From NCBI GenBank assembly GCA_032622095.1, contig CP136063.1, positions 35,256,106-35,320,105 on the forward strand: a DNA stretch of 64,000 nucleotides, in the 5' to 3' direction. Every line of letters starts with the position of its first letter. Position 1 is the stretch's first letter. Below are positions 22,919 to 35,049 of the stretch, one piece after another. A program made the translations under genes and the position numbers. The notes beneath the pieces are model-generated. The model ran no database searches. It worked only from the letters and a program-made list of their open reading frames with translations, and had not been told where the DNA came from. This stretch comes from Siphonodentalium dalli (Eukaryota > Mollusca > Scaphopoda > Gadilida > Siphonodentaliidae).

Positions 22919-23595
22919 GCTTAATTAACACAACGGCCGTTGAAAGACTGCTAAATAATGTAATAATATATAAGTTTATGTCTACAAACTCGAACATTAA
23001 AGTAGAAACACTATATAATGTACCCCCATACCCGAAATTTGAATAAATCTAAGAATTTTTCCTAAAAAGTGATATAAAACGCTTTTTTTATTTTCTGGAA
23101 GGCAAAAATAGAAAAGAATTAGTAAGGGTGGACCTAATTGGTGTATACGGCAATTTCATTCCGCCTTGGATTAAAAAATGTCATAATAACCCAAAATGGC
23201 TGCCAATATGGCAGCCGCAATTTAGGTGGAAATTGGGAAATATCTAAGAATGACCAATTACTTGCTTAAATGGCTTAACTAACACAGCGGTCGTTGATGA
23301 ACTGCAAAACTATAGTTTAAGGTATATATCCCGATCTACAAACTCGAACAATTAAGTGAAAATATTACACAATGCACCTCCTGGCACAAAATTTTGATAA
23401 AATTTAGGTATTTTTCTCCAAAAATAACCTAAAGCTATTTTTGTCATCTTCTCGAAAGCCACAAAGCGCAGTATGTAGCGTGGCGGAGATGTTTGGTGTG
23501 TACGATAATTTAATGTCGTTTATGGATTACAAAATGGCTTACTAACGCCAAGATGGCTGCCAATACGGTGGTCAGAATAAATGGTGAAATATATC
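22919..23595 (+). repeat. Diverged tandem dimer, about 350-bp unit
   Basis: The two halves share GGCTTAA(T/C)TAACACA, CTACAAACTCGAAC, GATTA-AAAATG and AAGATGGCTGCCAATA-like words in the same order. The similarity is moderate, so this is an old duplication. Confidence 0.65.
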
Positions 23596-24179
23596 ATGTT
23601 TCATTTTTATCGCCGTCATTGTCGCCATCTAATGTCTCACACAACCCAAAGTATTATAATCATTGTATCATGTTACTCCGGGACAATATGATGCGCAATT
23701 CTATTTAAAGTTTCTACCATTATAGACGAATCTTACATTCATGAGCATTCGTGCTCAAGTAATCCTTGTCCCTTGAAATAGTTGGCAATTTGTGCGAGGT
23801 ATTTATAGATGAACATGATTGTTTAAAACGAAGAACAGAGTAACAGTAAAACATTGAATGCCTGATTGGTATTTATGCCGGTTATCTTTGACATAATCAA
23901 TATGAAATTAATTAAACTCGACAATAGAAGGTCAATCTTTCTCAATGAATAGTATTCCAAGTGCTACCAGATATGATGGTACATATGAGGTGGATATGTC
24001 CTGGATACCATTATCGAAGTCTGGGCTAGACGAGATTGATGCGGGTTCACACCCCCGACTTTATTGGGCGAAAATTGGGACAGATTTTAAAGCTAGATGT
24101 GAAATAGGGAACATCTCATTGTGCGATCCGATAAATACATGACCACTTCGATAAGAAATAATAAATTGTTAACACTCAC

Positions 24180-24350
24180 TGAAGCAACCACATTTGAAGC
24201 AATGGTTTTGATTCTGAGTCAGTGCCTCCATTAATCTGTTATATATACAATGTGCAATTGCTTTACAATAGCATCGACCCACAGAAGACGGCCGTGATAA
24301 CACAAAGTCAATTTTTTCAGACCCTAATTCACCATCGCCGCTTTCATCGA
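24180..24350 (-). CDS. Integrin-alpha-like exon (FG-GAP blade with Cys pair)
   Basis: The minus-strand frame begins DESGDGELGSEK and continues IDFVLSRPSSVGRCYC, an FG-GAP-like calcium loop followed by the DFVL..P...G.C pattern of an early propeller blade. Cysteine-rich sequence ending CFKCGCF follows. Acceptor CACTAG and donor TTCA|GTGAGT give a 171-bp exon that is symmetric in phase (1-1) and joins in frame to 20507-20593. The Cys pattern and the change into the next exon resemble the disulfide loops of integrin alpha blades 2-3. The loop could also be read as an EF-hand, but position 12 is Lys. No upstream exon was recognised at higher coordinates. Confidence 0.5.
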
Positions 24351-26189
24351 CTAGTGTCCAATAACGCAAAGAAGATGAGATTCAGAAAAAAGATAGCGCT
24401 CGTCGTACAACATTAGTTAAGATTTTGCAACTTCCGAAAACTTATCTGATCAGTGATAAACATAAGAATAGTCATGTCCAGAATTAGAATCCCTCCTGTG
24501 TGTCTAACTTTATTATTCAGTTTATGTTGAACAAGCTCGCAATGAAGGACCGCTTTATTTGCAATATATGAACGCGATAACCTTCATAAATATCAAATGT
24601 TGCTTCCAACTTGGTGGAAAAGTAAACTTGTCTACGTTATGTTACATTTGAACGTGTCATATTCAGACCAGGAGACCTGCTTCTGTTGCAAGTACCATTG
24701 GTGTTTGAAACGGAAAACCTATGTCATTGACATACCAATCGGGCTGCATTCAATATTCGTATTTACAGGCAACACCGGCGGAAAACAATATGGCGAATAA
24801 TTCCTCGTCCCCATATCGTCCCGATTGAACAAAGACATATGCATGTATTCCCCACACGCTGTTCAGTAAATACTAAACTACGGCTATCGTGTCCAGTTAC
24901 TGATTTCGCTCAGCACATTCGGAGGTGTTATGGATGAGTTATCGTAGATCAGATTCTGGTCTGCACAGAAGTTGTTGCTATATGCCATTTTTGAGATGCA
25001 GCGACAAATTACACAAAGACTCGTGATCCTATTTTGTTTTACCCATTTGCACATCAAACACTACCACAATATAATATCAGGATACGCACTACACACGGTC
25101 CACTCACGTTGCGCATAGTGGGATAACTATACATGTAGATACATTTGAATTTAACTGTAACACATCTGGTGTTAGATATGACCGGTGGGTGGAATTATAA
25201 TGCTCTAATCATGAACTTCCATAATCAAAATATGGTATGTTTTCAGACCTTACCCGCTGGAGTCAGCAGGTCCCTAACCGCATTATTTTTGGACTTATTT
25301 AGAAAGTTATTATACGCTTCCTGGTATCAACCTGTGTATGGCATGTATACAAATAATTGCTATTGTCGTCCTTTTCATTTTGTTGTCACAATGATCTAAA
25401 ACTTACACTGGGATAACAAAAGTCCAAAATGTAGCAGTCTACATGACGAAACTCCATGCTAATACTCCGATCTATATGCTGTTTTCTGAATGTACAGCCT
25501 TCCAGAAGTAATCCTACCTACCCAACAGCATATAAAGATATGGGTAATATGAGTGTTCATCTAGCATGGTATAACTGTCCATATTTGGGGTAGTACCTCA
25601 CCTTACAAGCAATTGTTCAGTCACTTCTGAAATCACGAGGGCACATGTGGGTGACACGAGACCACGTCGCTGTTATTTTCGTTGTTGGAAATGTCGCTTT
25701 GAGCCTTGACTTTGTTTTGCAACCTATCTACTGCTAGTACAAGCAAATACCTCCCACTGTTAAGCAGCTGACAAAGTGCAAGAGTAAAATCAACCGAGTT
25801 TCCATCTCCTTGTGTGCGAAATATGTGTCATGGAAAATAATCCGGTAAATGTTAGAATACAAAATTCAACGAGTCTATTGCGCGATGATGAAACTGAACG
25901 AACCTGTATGATGCGACGATTTGATAATTTGCTGGATACGTCCTCTTGCGGACTGGGCAGCAATTGCTATTGGTCAATGAGATCCATTTATACTTAACTT
26001 TAGAACGGTATACATGAGACCCAATGTATCAGTAGCTCCGTTCTTGTAACCACGCCTCGTTGATAGAGGGTAACTAACGATTCGTATCAGCATGAGTTAT
26101 TTGATGAGATATATATTCGAATTGGTTAATTCTGTTATTCGCGTTCGCATTTTGTTACAAATAGAGAGCGCCAAGTATGCCTAAATGTC
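24351..26189. other. No supported gene
   Basis: AT-rich. Presumed intron or upstream flank of the integrin-like gene. Open frames at 24597-24800 and 25145-25399 show no recognisable domain. Confidence 0.35.
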
Positions 26190-27660
26190 GTGTTAGATTT
26201 AATATCTATATCTATATTTGCGAATGTCTGTCTGTGTTCTATAGAAATTCACAGGGGACCACCTAGATGGCACACAAGGGGTCTGATAGGGGTAACTTTT
26301 TACGAGAAAGATAATGGCGAGGGTTAGAATTTTCTAAAGTGACGCCGTTGTTGTCAGGGGCACAAAAGGGGGAGGGGCAGAATTTTTTTTTCGACGATTG
26401 CCACTAAACTTATATATAATCATCCACGTAATATGAGGAATCTAATGGTGTGGTTTAAATATGTCAAACGTCGCGCTGTTCGCGTCAGAGATGCCCGGAA
26501 GGGGAGATGGGCACCAAAATTGATCAAAATAATTTAAGCGCCGAATTCCACCAAATTGATGCACATTCTTCTAGGATCTTCTCCATGATACAAGGAATCT
26601 TATTGTTTGATTTAAAGATGCCAAATTTGTGTCGTTGGGATGAGAGATTTGGGGGTGGGGTGGTGGGTGGGTACTAAAATCTGATAAGAATTGGTTTAGT
26701 CGCCGATTGCCACGAAACTTATACAAATTCATCCCCATGGTATGAGGTGTCTAATGGCGTGGCTTAAAGCTCTGAAAGGGAGATGGGCACCAAAATTGAT
26801 ACACAATATTTTTAGCGCCAATTTCCACCAAATTTATACACATTCTTATCCATGATATGAGGAATCTAATGTGATTTTAAAGACATCATATTGGTGCTGC
26901 ATTGGTGAGAGATGGGGTGGGGTGGGGTGGGCACTAAATTTGATAAAAATGTGTTTAGTCGCGGATTAGTACCAAACTTACAAATAATAATCTCCATGGT
27001 ATTAGGAGTCTAATTGTGTGGTTTAAAGATGTCAAAAGTGGAGCCATTCGAGTCAGGTGTGCCTAGAGGGTGAGAGTGCCAATTACCAGCGAACTCATAC
27101 ACGTTCTTCTCAAATGATACAATGAATCAAATATTTGCGTATATCTGTCTGTGTTCTATATATAACTTTAATGGTACAATCGAGATGGCATCAAGGCGGT
27201 CTAACAAGGGTAACTTTTTTACGAGTAAGATAATGGTGCGGGTTAAAAGTTTCTAAAGTGAAGTTGTTGCCTTGTTGGTGTCAGTGGAGGAGCTATTTTT
27301 AGCGCAGATTTCGACCAAATTATTCTTGAGAGATGGGGGTAATAACTATGATAATAATTTGTATAGTTGCAGATTACCAAACTTATATATAATCATCTCC
27401 ATTATATAATTCATGCATGAGTCTAATATACGTGGTTTAAATATGACAAAAGTGGCGCGGTTCAAGTCATGCATGAGGGGAGTTGCATTAAAGTTGATAC
27501 AAATATAGCACTAATTCCACCAAATTCATGCACGTTCTTCTCTAATGATATGATGAATTCAATCACATTTGGTGTCGTTTGGGTCATGGATGGCGAGAGG
27601 AGATTCACTAAGATTGTTCAATTAGCCGATATCCAACAAAGTTATATATAGTCATCTCCC
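26190..27660 (+). repeat. Degenerate tandem core, about 300-bp higher-order unit
   Basis: Successive stretches repeat in order: GGGAGATGGGCACCAAAATTG, CCACCAAATT-ATGCACATTCTT, CATGATA-AAGGAATCTAAT, GAGAGAT-GGGGTGGG, TTTAGTCGCCGATTGCCA and CCATGGTATGAGG-GTCTAAT. Two related half-units alternate. It lies upstream of the Helitron-like 3' end at 28745 and may be the tandem core of that element. Confidence 0.65.
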
Positions 27661-28359
27661 AGGCCATCACCATGTCGTTCTAAGGAGTTTTTGGCACTCC
27701 AATTTCACAATCTCGACAAATGGTGACCGAATTAAGTCACTTGAACAATTATATCTTCTCAACTGTCATATATATATGGGGATGGAAATCAGGGCATTCC
27801 TATAATGATCTAACAACACACATACTTAGAAGAAAGCATTAAAAGTATATTTATATCAATCTATTTAATAGATACATATATTCATTCAAACTGAGGGACC
27901 TTGAATCGTCAGAGGATTGCATATTAGAATGGCACAGGTATATATTATAACACTATTGAGTCTGTCCCATTCAATATATTTTCCACAAAAAAAGTTACAA
28001 TTGCCAAGAGATATGGAAATGTAGAGCAGGCCTGTTCAAAAATAGTGGTCACGGTGTGCAGTCAAATATGGTTACTTCTGAGATAAAGGAAAACGCAGTC
28101 CGTAGCACACGACTTTTCAGGATCCCCCAACAGTGACATATGACAAGGGTATATCTGCCCGATACAGAGGAATTCTTTCAATTTTTAGAACTGACTCATC
28201 GCCTAACATAAACAACTCAAAATATCGCTGTGTCGGGTACATGTAGCTGATATACGTGCATAACATCATTTATTTTAAACTGAAAATGATTAGCCAGTAT
28301 ATAGCACCAGAACAGAGGAGCACCTGGACATATCATTAAAACATCTGTATCTTCATGAA

Positions 28360-28744
28360 GATATGATAAACTAGATTGATTGATTGATACATCTCTATGT
28401 AAAACACAATTGTCGTCTTTTATTTTTTCGAACTAATGTGTGTACGATGTTCATGTTTCATGCTATAACGTCTGAAGTATACGCAGTTGTAAATAAATAA
28501 ATACTTCTTTATTGGTGGGACGGATTAAACGCGATAAACAAAATGATAATCGCTCCGACCTGACAAGGTGAGCCACTACTTATATTCCATGTGTAAGAAT
28601 CATGTTTTGTGATGCCATTTGGATATACAATTTATGAGAATACGTGTAACACTTTGAGAGCAAGCGTATTCTCTATTCCCACCAAATATCCACAAAGGGT
28701 TTCACATCACTTTAACCTGGGCAACGCCGGGTAACCCTGCTAGT
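28360..28744 (+). mobile_element. Helitron-like element, 3' part
   Basis: The stretch ends with a small hairpin, CCTGG GCAACG CCGGG, about a dozen bases before CTAGT, the layout of a Helitron 3' terminus (hairpin followed by CTRR and a host T). Some 390 bp upstream of the terminus are closely related to 58213-58624. The 5' end is not defined; the tandem core at 26190-27660 may belong to it. No Rep/helicase frame. Confidence 0.65.
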
Positions 28745-29639
28745 AACCTATATAATTCCCTTATTCTTTTCGCAAAGATGGTCATACCGCCATCTGCCTT
28801 AAATCAATCATGTTATTGTGAAATAATTTGCACGACATGCCACCGATTTCGAAGAACAATCTTACTTGAGCGCGAATGAATGCAAAATGTGTCGATCCTC
28901 TCACTCGTGTTGTCATTTTAATAGAACTGGCCACTGTTACGTCCTAGTATTGCAAAATGATATGAATATAATAGGACTATTGGTTTTATAAGACATTGGA
29001 TTGCGATGGTGGTGTTATTTGCGACATGACATATTTTACAATTTCCATCCATATACCGGCAACCGTATTGGCAGCCATCTTGGGGGTTAATATGTCATGT
29101 AGTAACCGCCGGCGGCATGAAATTATCGTACATACAAATTATATCCACCCACGCTACATTATTGTTTTTATGCATTTCGAGAAGATGACAAAAATAGGTT
29201 TTCGATTAGTTAACATTCAGCTCAATAGACAAAATACAAAATAAGTACATTCACCATAATTCATATGGCACGATTATCACGGAAATACACACAAAATCCA
29301 GCAGTGTACGTTAAAAACGTGTGAAAATGAGCATAGCGGATGAAACTACTTTATTTGCAGTCGCATTTGGGCGACGGGCGCAATGGCGTTCTTTATAACA
29401 GACGGTCGCTGGAAATGTTGCTTTGCTGATAACAATTCAAAACAGTGTAACACCTCATCTCAGTCGACATTTGGCCATGGGAAACCTCCTACTAAAGAGC
29501 CCATGAGTCAAATCTGATTATTTGTTGTATATATATAGTCAACACAGCCGACGGTTCTACATAGTGTCACGTCGCACACGGCATGCACAAGATATATATA
29601 GGTTGACAGACACACGACATTTTGATATATGGGCTTCAT
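28745..29639. other. No supported gene
   Basis: Non-coding by eye; only short domain-free frames. Confidence 0.35.
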
Positions 29640-29970
29640 ATGCTCTGGAAAAAAAAATACTTTCAATGGTCACATCCATTTTCCAGCTGTTTTCAATTGT
29701 TCTCACTTAACTGAAACAAACGCTCTTCATTTCTACCATATTGGGAATAAAACTAACACGGAACGCTCTGTTCTGTTCAAAGGCAAACACACATCTGTTT
29801 TTGTTTGGGACCCAATCATTGTATTCCAAGTTGTATTTTTTATGACTTCAATGTATCCTTTTGGGATACATACTGCTCGTAGAAAGATAGTTCAAGTATA
29901 TATCGATCTATTTCGATACCGGGAAAAATTAAAAAGATAATAGTATTAGGTGTATTTTACTTTATTACTA
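29640..29970 (+). repeat. Dispersed repeat family A, copy
   Basis: About 320 bp in direct duplication with 30250-30575 at high identity (shared CACATCCATTTTCCAGCTG, CGCTCTTCATTTCTACCATA, CGATACCGGGAAAAATTAAA). No inverted ends or coding content seen. Confidence 0.85.
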
Positions 29971-30249
29971 TATATCTACTAACTGAATCAGGCTTTATTC
30001 AGGAGCCTTTATTTAGGGCGTGGCTTATGGCCCATTTGTGCTCTTCGCGCACATTACATCATCTTGAACAGCGCGCGCTTTGTGCACATTTTGATCTTTC
30101 AAACATTGTTTTATCAGATTTACACTCAACTGAAAGATTAAAGGAGCATTAATTAGCATCGGCAGTATTGTTCCCGGCCGGGAATGTGGTTTCTCTAACA
30201 GACGAATCTACTGAACGGTACCGACTGGCGGGAAGTCAGACTGTGTCCA

Positions 30250-30600
30250 TATGATCTAAAAAAAAAATATTTTCCATAGTCACATCCATTTTCCAGCTGT
30301 TTTCAATTGTTCTCACTTCACTGAAACAAACGCTCTTCATTTCTACCATATCGGGAATAAAACTAACACGGGACGCTCTTTTCTGTTCCATGGCATACAC
30401 ACATCTGGTTTTGTTTGGGATCCAAACATTGCATTCCAAGTTGTATGATTTATGACTTCAATGTATCCTTTTGGGACACATACTGCTCGTAGAAAGATAG
30501 TTCAAACATATATCGACCTATTTCGATACCGGGAAAAATTAAAAAGATAATATTATTAGGTGTATTTTGAAGCGCAACCCGCCATGTGGCTGTAATATAA
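30250..30600 (+). repeat. Dispersed repeat family A, copy
   Basis: Direct copy of 29640-29970, extended on the right by GAAGCGCAACCCGCCATG, which is also seen after the fragment at 16503-16640. Copies therefore share a defined right end. Confidence 0.85.
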
Positions 30601-30872
30601 TTGGAACTCGGAAATATCATCCGAATGGAAACTGTAATACTTCGGTGGGGCTGAGGTGCTTCTACGGTATATGTGGCATGCCTGTTTTATATAAAACATT
30701 ACGACTCGAGAAATAATGGCCCAAATACTAGATGGCTAGAGACTCACGGTCCTACCTGACACTAAAAACTTAACATTGCATCAATAGTAGATTTCGATGG
30801 CCGGGTATCGACCTTCAGGGTCAGGCTCGCAAACTGTCAACTGATCGTCTCTGAGCAAGTCTCTGAGCAAGT

Positions 30873-31440
30873 CGCGATTCCGAAAGGGACAAAGTAAAGA
30901 AACTAATATTATTAACCACTCAAATTCATTTATTTTTTGTCGTCTCTTAATAATTACTCAGATTATATATACAATAAAGTGCACGATGATTCAAGATAAT
31001 TCGCCAGATAGATCCAGAAACTATCTACATCTTTTGGCTAGAGTTATGCTAAACGTGGGTCTGCACGCCTCTGAATGTATGTCATTTAACCATATAAAAA
31101 ATCTTCGAGCAGACGAGACCAACCCTGACATAATGTAACCGCAAATATACCGACATACTACTTCCTTAAACAGCCTTGTATCGTACCAGATTCATCTGAG
31201 TCAGTTGAAAACAAATTCGGATACCAACACCCAATCCCCGGCGAAATTCGACATCACCATCAATTCCTGGTGACACATATGATACAAAACTATATTAGGT
31301 AACTCTGTGATGTTGAGGATTTTGACACCTATCCGCAATACCTATACGAAACAATAGATGCTGGATGAACAACACGACCCCATTGAAAGCACGATGAACG
31401 TACTATATAACCCAATTATTCAATTAAGTTTATTCAGATC
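30873..31440 (+). repeat. Duplicated 0.6-kb block, copy 1
   Basis: It matches 35050-35685 almost base for base from GATTCCGAAAGGGACAAAG onward. Relative to copy 2 it lacks roughly 85 bp just before ACTATATAACCC; the break lies within a shared AACGTA, which points to a microhomology deletion in copy 1. Confidence 0.9.
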
Positions 31441-31584
31441 GTCAATATAGATATTACAGAAGAGTTGTATACATAAATACAATGTATATATATAAAGTAA
31501 TGTCCAAAGAAACCGATCACACAACCACAGCAGAACCATGGGCAACCCCTCGGGACCCAGTCGGAAATACGGCCCGCCACCATC

Positions 31585-31617
31585 CATCGGAAAGCTCTCG
31601 GAGAGAGCTTTCCGATG
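31585..31617. repeat. Perfect 15-bp inverted repeat
   Basis: CATCGGAAAGCTCTC (31585-31599) pairs perfectly with 31603-31617 around a GGA loop. Isolated and not followed by a T run. Confidence 0.75.
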
Positions 31618-31827
31618 AATGGCAACAAGCCACACCCCGACCAAATCACGAAAAACCACACACCATCAATCATTTTGGGAATCACTGTATGGTCATTACA
31701 GGTATACGTGTAGACATGGGGTATATCCACTTGCGATCAACAAGAGACTCAGATTCCACATATATATTATATCTACTATACATTTTAAAACTTCGTATAT
31801 ATATATGTGTGTGTGTGTATATTGTTC

Positions 31828-33693
31828 GTCTATAGACTCGAAAACGGCTGGCTCGATTGAGCTCAAACTTCCCATCTAAGGGTAAAAACAGACGGGAATC
31901 GTCATCGCGGCGTTTTGGAGAAGCCCTGAGCACTCATTATCCACTCCCAATCATCAAAATCACCGTCCTCGGCACTGCGGAGGTTAAGGCAGTCACGCTC
32001 TTTATATTGACCAAATTTGGCGTTGTTCACCGAGTAACGCTCTTTATTGTCATCGGCGTTGCTAAACGGTCACCTATGCGTACGAAACTACGGATGCAAA
32101 ACGCACCGGAACCGGAATGCATTTATCTTGATTAAAAAGGCAGAATTAACTCATTGGAAAACAACAAATGCGTGTCGTGTGATTCTTATGTCTGTCGTTC
32201 CTAGGAACGGGGGAGATTTTCATCGAATCATACCCAGTGTTCGCGCTGGACCGAACAAAACTTTAGCCAAAAGTTTAGCCAAATGAAAATTTTATTAGCC
32301 AAATGAAATTTTTTTTAGCCAAATGTTTTTTGGCCAAATTAAAAAAAACTTTGGCCAAATTAAATCATCGTTTTCTGGTCGGTTCACAATTAATGACTAA
32401 AACGTAAAATCTAACAGACACAGGTAAAATACACAATAATTTAAATAATTTTGATGAACTAGAAGTATTTTTATAGATAACATTTATTAAAAATTTATTA
32501 ATCTTTATGTGAAAGAGTTATTTGGGGGGGGGGGGGGGGGGGGGTAACCCGGGATTGTCCTTAATGTCATTATTTTTTAGTTGTCAAATTACAATCTGTC
32601 ATAAAAGCATGTATATTATTTTGACTGTATCGGTATTGACGACAAATAGGCACAAACTATATGTCGTGATTCACATTTGGCTGATTAATCTATTGTCTTA
32701 CACTTGGTGCTCATAAACCTCGACCGTCATAAATACAATGTCATCATAAACATGCATTGTGCAGGCGCGCCGTGAGTGACCAGACAGACAATGGGCTGAA
32801 TGGGGGATTAGGGGATTAAATGTAAAAATTAATAATGACTTTTTGCTGCTTCGTGCAGAGTGACGTAATCTTTCTCCAGATTAAAACAGCCTGTTACGAA
32901 CAAATTGCTTATATACCGGCGTCAATGCACTTTACAAAACATTGCTTTCTTCACATTGTCATAATTCAACCATGGTCGGTTTAATGTCCATGCGTCTTTG
33001 AATGTCCGTCTTGTGAAAACTAAAGATGATTGCATATCACTTTGTGATCGCTTGGTTGATAGAGTTGTCGATCGGGTTTCCCTTTGTACGATATTTCATA
33101 AGTATGAAAATAATGAAATACTTTCGTCACCTAACTTCGTCTTGAATGTCGATCTATTGAGCGCTTTTATTAATTAGCTTTCTGGTTCCATGATTTCAGT
33201 CTCCATTTGGGTTCAAAAAATGTTTAGCCAAAAGTTTAGCCAAATGAAATTTTTATTAGCCAAATTCGAAAAAGATTAGCCATTGGCTAATTTGGCTACC
33301 GACAGCGCGAACACTGATCATACCTCTTTTGGGACGGGGGGGGGGAATTTAATCGGGTCAGTTTTTCCTCCCTAGGGACGGGTACCATCATTTCTCTTGA
33401 TTAAAAGGGCAGAATTAACTCATTGAAAAACAAAAAAAATAATTTAAAACAAAAAATGCGTGTTGTGTGATTCTTATGTCTGTCGTTCCTAGGAAGGGTG
33501 GGATTTTCATCGGGTCAGTTTTTCCGCCCGATGTACCATAAATCATACCTCTTTTAGGGACGGGTACCACCATTTCTCTTGATTAAAAAGGCAGAATTAA
33601 CTCATTGAAAAACAAAACATTAAAAAAGGCAGAATTTAAAAAATGTCATGTTTCTGACCAACCACGCCAGTGGCGGGCTAACCTGCTAGTAAT
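31828..33693 (+). mobile_element. Helitron-like element with tandem core, carrying a hAT insertion
   Basis: The right end has a short hairpin CGCC AGT GGCG followed by CTAGT (about 33668-33693), a Helitron-type terminus. The left part starts near TCTATAGACTCGAAAACGG. The core has tandem units of about 180 bp, starting CTTGATTAAAA-GGCAGAATTAACTC, at 32127, 33396 and 33578; the first spacing becomes 179 bp when the 1082-bp hAT element and its 8-bp duplication are removed. The left boundary is inferred and uncertain. Confidence 0.55.
32235..33316. mobile_element. hAT-type non-autonomous element
   Basis: Perfect 14-bp inverted ends CAGTGTTCGCGCTG / CAGCGCGAACACTG are flanked by a perfect 8-bp duplication ATCATACC (32227-32234 and 33317-33324). 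The next monomer of the host array has a single ATCATACC at about 33542-33549 followed by TCTTTT, the empty site. Subterminal stretches on both sides carry TTTAGCCAAA words in the same orientation rather than inverted. The interior has a G run (32524-32544) and no transposase. Confidence 0.92.
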
Positions 33694-33908
33694 ATATAAA
33701 ATGCAAGTGGCGATAGAAACATAAGCACATACAGACATTTAGATAACAGTTATGATTTCACTACACCCCCTATCTGCGGTCATGAGTCGTTGCCTTGGGC
33801 GAACGTAACAACGTTGTTTGTGATTCTCGCTCGGCTGACCATGGCTATCATCTACGTTCATCATCTACCCCCCGGGCGTTCGGCCACGCGATCTCCTCTG
33901 GTGGAACA

Positions 33909-33944
33909 TTTAAATACCAGCGACACACGCACAGAATCACATTC
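33909..33944 (+). promoter_or_regulatory. Candidate TATA/Inr core promoter of the TSR gene
   Basis: TTTAAATA at 33909-33916 is followed by TCACATT at 33938-33944, a perfect match to the initiator pattern YYANWYY, with its A at 33940, 31 bases after the TATA start. The first ATG comes 30 bases later (33970). Spacing is textbook, but the call is from pattern only. Confidence 0.5.
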
Positions 33945-33969
33945 ACTTGTAGAGATATAACTTTAGAAG

Positions 33970-33997
33970 ATGAGGATATTTGTCTCCGCGTTATGTG
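33970..33997 (+). CDS. Candidate start-codon exon of the TSR gene
   Basis: ATG at 33970 (A at -3; in-frame stop TAG at 33964-33966) opens MRIFVSALC and reaches a consensus donor GTAAGT (33998-34003) with one base left over, phase 1. The next recognised exon (48388) starts with two bases that complete a Val codon, so the two are compatible. The short hydrophobic run would act as the start of a secretion signal. Weak points are the very short coding length and a 14.4-kb gap to the next exon; another first exon in that gap cannot be excluded. Confidence 0.45.
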
Positions 33998-34018
33998 GTA
34001 AGTTTAACCATTTCAGAA

Positions 34019-34187
34019 ACTAAATGTATTATATTCCACCCAATTATAAACTTATACGTAATGTATTATAATCCACTCAATTATAAACTATATGTATTAT
34101 ATTCCACTCAATTATAAACTATATGTATTATATTCCACTCAATTATAAACTATATGTATTATATTCCACTCAATTATAAACTTATAC
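34019..34187 (+). repeat. 31-bp minisatellite
   Basis: About five copies of a unit containing TATGTATTATATTCCACTC, the first two slightly diverged. It begins about 20 bp after the donor of the candidate first exon. Confidence 0.85.
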
Positions 34188-34659
34188 GTTGGGTTGGGTA
34201 ATTATTCATATTGATGTTTCTTCATAGAAACATACAGACGATGGACTCTGTAAAGCTTAGTGCAGACGCGTTCATACTTGTATATATTGGAGTGATCTGT
34301 TCTAAGTTCAAAACGCTGTTGAACTTAACATCTGAATAATTGATAACTACTTTCAATGAGTATTTAGTGTAGAACGGGTTAATTTATACAACACTCCCAC
34401 ACGGAGCCTCATCTGGACCCACGCATGCGACAATAATCAGTGCATCGTTCTCTATGTCCCGCTACGGCTCCAGAAATGGTTACAACTAGTTTCAAATTTG
34501 AAGCTGCTGTCCGATTTTACACCATACAACACTAAATAGTTACATTTCGGAAAATAATTAGAACGCAGCCACACGTGCATTCAGAGATTTTCTATAAATC
34601 GACTTTTAAAGATGAAGTTGTAACAGGTTTTCAGTTTGTGTTTGGCTAGGAAACACTCC

Positions 34660-34985
34660 AATGGTCCCCTCTTATAAAAAACGTTCATGCGTCCGTCCCC
34701 TCTTATAACTAACGTTCATGTGTCAGTCCCCTATTATACAGAGAACGTTCATGCTTCCGCCCCTCGTATAAAGAGAACGTTCATGATTCCATCCCCTCTT
34801 ACAGATAGCGTTAATGCTTCCGGCATATTATAAAGAGCGTTCATGCTTACGCCCTCTCGTATAAAGAGCGTTCATGCTTCCGCCCCCTGTTATAGAAAAC
34901 GTTCATGCGTCCGTCCCCTCTTATAAAGAGCGTTCATACTTCCGTCCCCTCTTATAGATAACGCTCATGCGTCCATCCCTGCGAC
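34660..34985 (+). repeat. About 30-bp minisatellite
   Basis: About eleven variable copies of a unit like CGTTCATGCGTCCGTCCCCT followed by CTTATAAAGA. Intronic if the TSR gene model is right. Confidence 0.85.
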
Positions 34986-35049
34986 TGGACCAACGCTGCC
35001 ATAGAGCCGATACTTGGTGATTGGATTGTTGTGTGAATTATAGCAGGTC

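Noticed and set aside
24180-24350. EF-hand reading of the DESGDGELGSEK loop
   Set aside because: Position 12 is Lys instead of Glu, there is no flanking helix pair, and the following DFVLSRP...GRCYC pattern plus exon phase fit an FG-GAP blade better.
29629-29940. 103-codon plus open frame
   Set aside because: It lies within dispersed repeat family A; the close copy at 30250 does not keep the frame.
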